Shown here: in pieces, positions 6,482 through 7,399 of the stretch
How the letters are laid out: each line of letters begins with the position of its first letter
Position numbering within the stretch: the stretch's first letter is position 1
From: Nitrospiria bacterium
GTDB lineage: Bacteria > Nitrospirota > Nitrospiria > Nitrospirales > UBA8639
Assembly: GCA_030430725.1 (NCBI GenBank)
Contig: JAUIKP010000153.1
Span: forward strand, 1 to 7,399
Reading direction: 5' to 3'
Length of the DNA stretch: 7,399 nucleotides
Translations under genes and position numbers: made by a program
The notes under the pieces: model-generated
What the model saw: only the letters and a program-made list of their open reading frames with translations
The model's database searches: none
What the model was told of the DNA's origin: nothing

Positions 6482-7123
6482 ATGTACGTTCGTAACACCA
6501 TTGGACTGATCAACCTGTTGTTTTTTGCCTGCCTGGCGACAGTGGCCACCATGATCCCCGCACGGGCATGGGACACGGCCCCTCGCCCCATTTCCCTCCC
6601 AAGTCAAGAAGACCTGCCGTTCAAGCCGATCTCGATGGACATTTATATCGATTTTTACTGTCCGCATTGCCATGACTTCGTCACCACCATTCTTCCCCCG
6701 CTGAAAGAACAATTCGGACGTGCCCTAAACATCCAATATATCGGACTTCCGGTGGTTGAGAATGCCTCCACCCTAGCCTTTGAAGTCTACGAAGCCGCAC
6801 GTCTTGAGGGTAAAGGAGAGGAAATGGCGCACCTGCTCTTTGAAACCCTGCAAATCAAGCGCCGGTCGATTCAATCGATCGAGATGAGAGAATCGTTGTA
6901 TCACACATTAGGACTCGACAATGAGCGAATGCATGAGCACCTCAAGTCCGGGCGAGCCAAAGATCGGGTGGAACAACAGCTAAGGCATGCTTTGAAGATC
7001 GGGTTGGATATGACACCAGTTGTGGTGCTTGACAGCAAATATCTGGTCATCGACACCTCGGCCGACAACCTCCGTCTGATTCTTGACGACCTTGTCTCTC
7101 AAAAAACCAAACACGCCCTCTAA
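6482..7123 (+). CDS. DsbA-like thiol:disulfide oxidoreductase (periplasmic, thioredoxin fold)
   Basis: From the ATG at 6482 the product is 213 residues: a signal peptide (1-29, hydrophobic INLLFFACLATVATM, cleavage after ARA) then a DsbA-type thioredoxin fold. The active site is FYCPHCHDF, with C60-P-H-C63, the same CPHC as classical DsbA. The cis-proline loop is MTPVVVLD (P179). Between them lies the helical insert expected of the DsbA family (about 93-170). Family members oxidise cysteine pairs in exported proteins, or act in isomerisation or cytochrome maturation. No dsbB or other partner is in the window. An in-frame TTG at 6440 would add 14 residues ahead of the signal peptide; neither start has a good Shine-Dalgarno, and the ATG gives the more normal signal peptide. 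The gene lies between two inverted copies of a palindromic repeat. Redox function is well supported; the specific substrate is not visible. Confidence 0.9.
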   Translation: MYVRNTIGLINLLFFACLATVATMIPARAWDTAPRPISLPSQEDLPFKPISMDIYIDFYCPHCHDFVTTILPPLKEQFGRALNIQYIGLPVVENASTLAFEVYEAARLEGKGEEMAHLLFETLQIKRRSIQSIEMRESLYHTLGLDNERMHEHLKSGRAKDRVEQQLRHALKIGLDMTPVVVLDSKYLVIDTSADNLRLILDDLVSQKTKHAL

Positions 7124-7262
7124 CGAATTCATCACACCTTCCAGGAACAGAACCACGGCTTACCACCTCAAGATCCCTCAATGATGCCAAACCCCTTCCT
7201 TCATCAAGGCCTTGAACTACAGAGGTCATGTGAAGTGTTGATCGGGTGTTCACCTATCCATC
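7124..7262. other. Spacer after the dsbA-like gene
   Basis: No gene was recognised here. A short + strand ORF at 7181-7378 runs through repeat copy 2 and has no ribosome binding site. The spacer itself has no clear terminator; the repeat that follows probably serves as one. Confidence 0.4.
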
Positions 7263-7386
7263 ATGGGTCTGTTGAAAAAAGCCGCCAGCGGCGTTCTCGC
7301 CATTTTCTCGTGTTCACGTACTACGCGTACGCTCCGCGCGTAAAAACGGCTGCGGCCTTGCTGGACGGACTTTTTTGAACCGACCC
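7263..7386 (-). repeat. Palindromic intergenic repeat (MITE/REP-like), copy 2, inverted relative to copy 1
   Basis: The element has long imperfect terminal inverted repeats: GGGTCTGTTGAAAAAAG (from 7265) at one end and CTTTTTTGAACCGACCC (to 7386) at the other. They agree over about 25 bp with two mismatches and two small gaps when continued inward to CCAGC/GCTGG. Blocks shared with copy 1 are 7263-7301 (39 nt, 2 mismatches) and 7350-7367 (18 nt, identical). The interior has CGTAC-tacgc-GTACG (7317-7331), a further small hairpin. The T-runs at both ends, read on opposite strands, suggest it may terminate transcription in both directions. The family resembles intergenic repeats I associate with Nitrospira genomes, which was not searched. 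Confidence 0.75.
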
Positions 7387-7399
7387 GGAGCCTTTGATG

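Noticed and set aside
5986..7386. CRISPR array or phage attachment sites formed by the repeats
   Set aside because: There are only two copies, inverted and over 1 kb apart, with no spacers, cas genes or integrase.

Overview
The window looks like an ordinary chromosomal stretch of a Gram-negative bacterium. It encodes an outer-membrane TonB-dependent receptor, an inner-membrane PepSY_TM protein, a periplasmic c-type haem protein and a periplasmic Dsb-type thiol oxidoreductase. Base composition is moderate, near half GC. Two copies of a short palindromic intergenic repeat and a P460-family cytochrome gene recall Nitrospira (Nitrospirota) genomes. That assignment rests on memory of such repeats and was not searched.

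Layout: (a) 1-264, + strand, the last 87 codons of an unrecognised protein. (b) 265-546, a short gap. (c) 547-4126, - strand, a two-gene iron-uptake operon: a TonB-dependent siderophore receptor (1889-4126) followed by a PepSY-associated membrane protein (547-1821). A Fur-box-like sequence (4145-4159) lies just ahead of the receptor start. (d) 4127-4866, a long divergent intergenic region with a strong imperfect hairpin (4515-4554) and a weaker one (4385-4438). (e) 4867-5418, + strand, an exported cytochrome P460-family protein with one CXXCH haem site, followed by a 15-bp hairpin (5503-5557). (f) 5558-5985, no credible gene, pyrimidine-rich on the + strand. (g) 5986-6090 and 7263-7386, two copies of one repeat in opposite orientation. 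They bracket a small ORF with an excellent Shine-Dalgarno sequence (6174-6398) and a DsbA-like gene (6482-7123).

How the parts fit: receptor plus PepSY_TM protein is a recurring pair in which the receptor imports a ferric siderophore and the membrane protein is thought to help reduce or release the iron. The P460-like protein and the DsbA-like protein both act in the periplasm, on small nitrogen species or haem ligands and on cysteine pairs respectively. Nothing in the sequence links them to the iron operon beyond proximity. I see no defence system, CRISPR array, tRNA, rRNA or transposase. The most unusual items are the inverted repeat pair around the dsbA-like locus, the P460-family protein with methionine where the cross-linking lysine is probably expected, and the structured intergenic regions.
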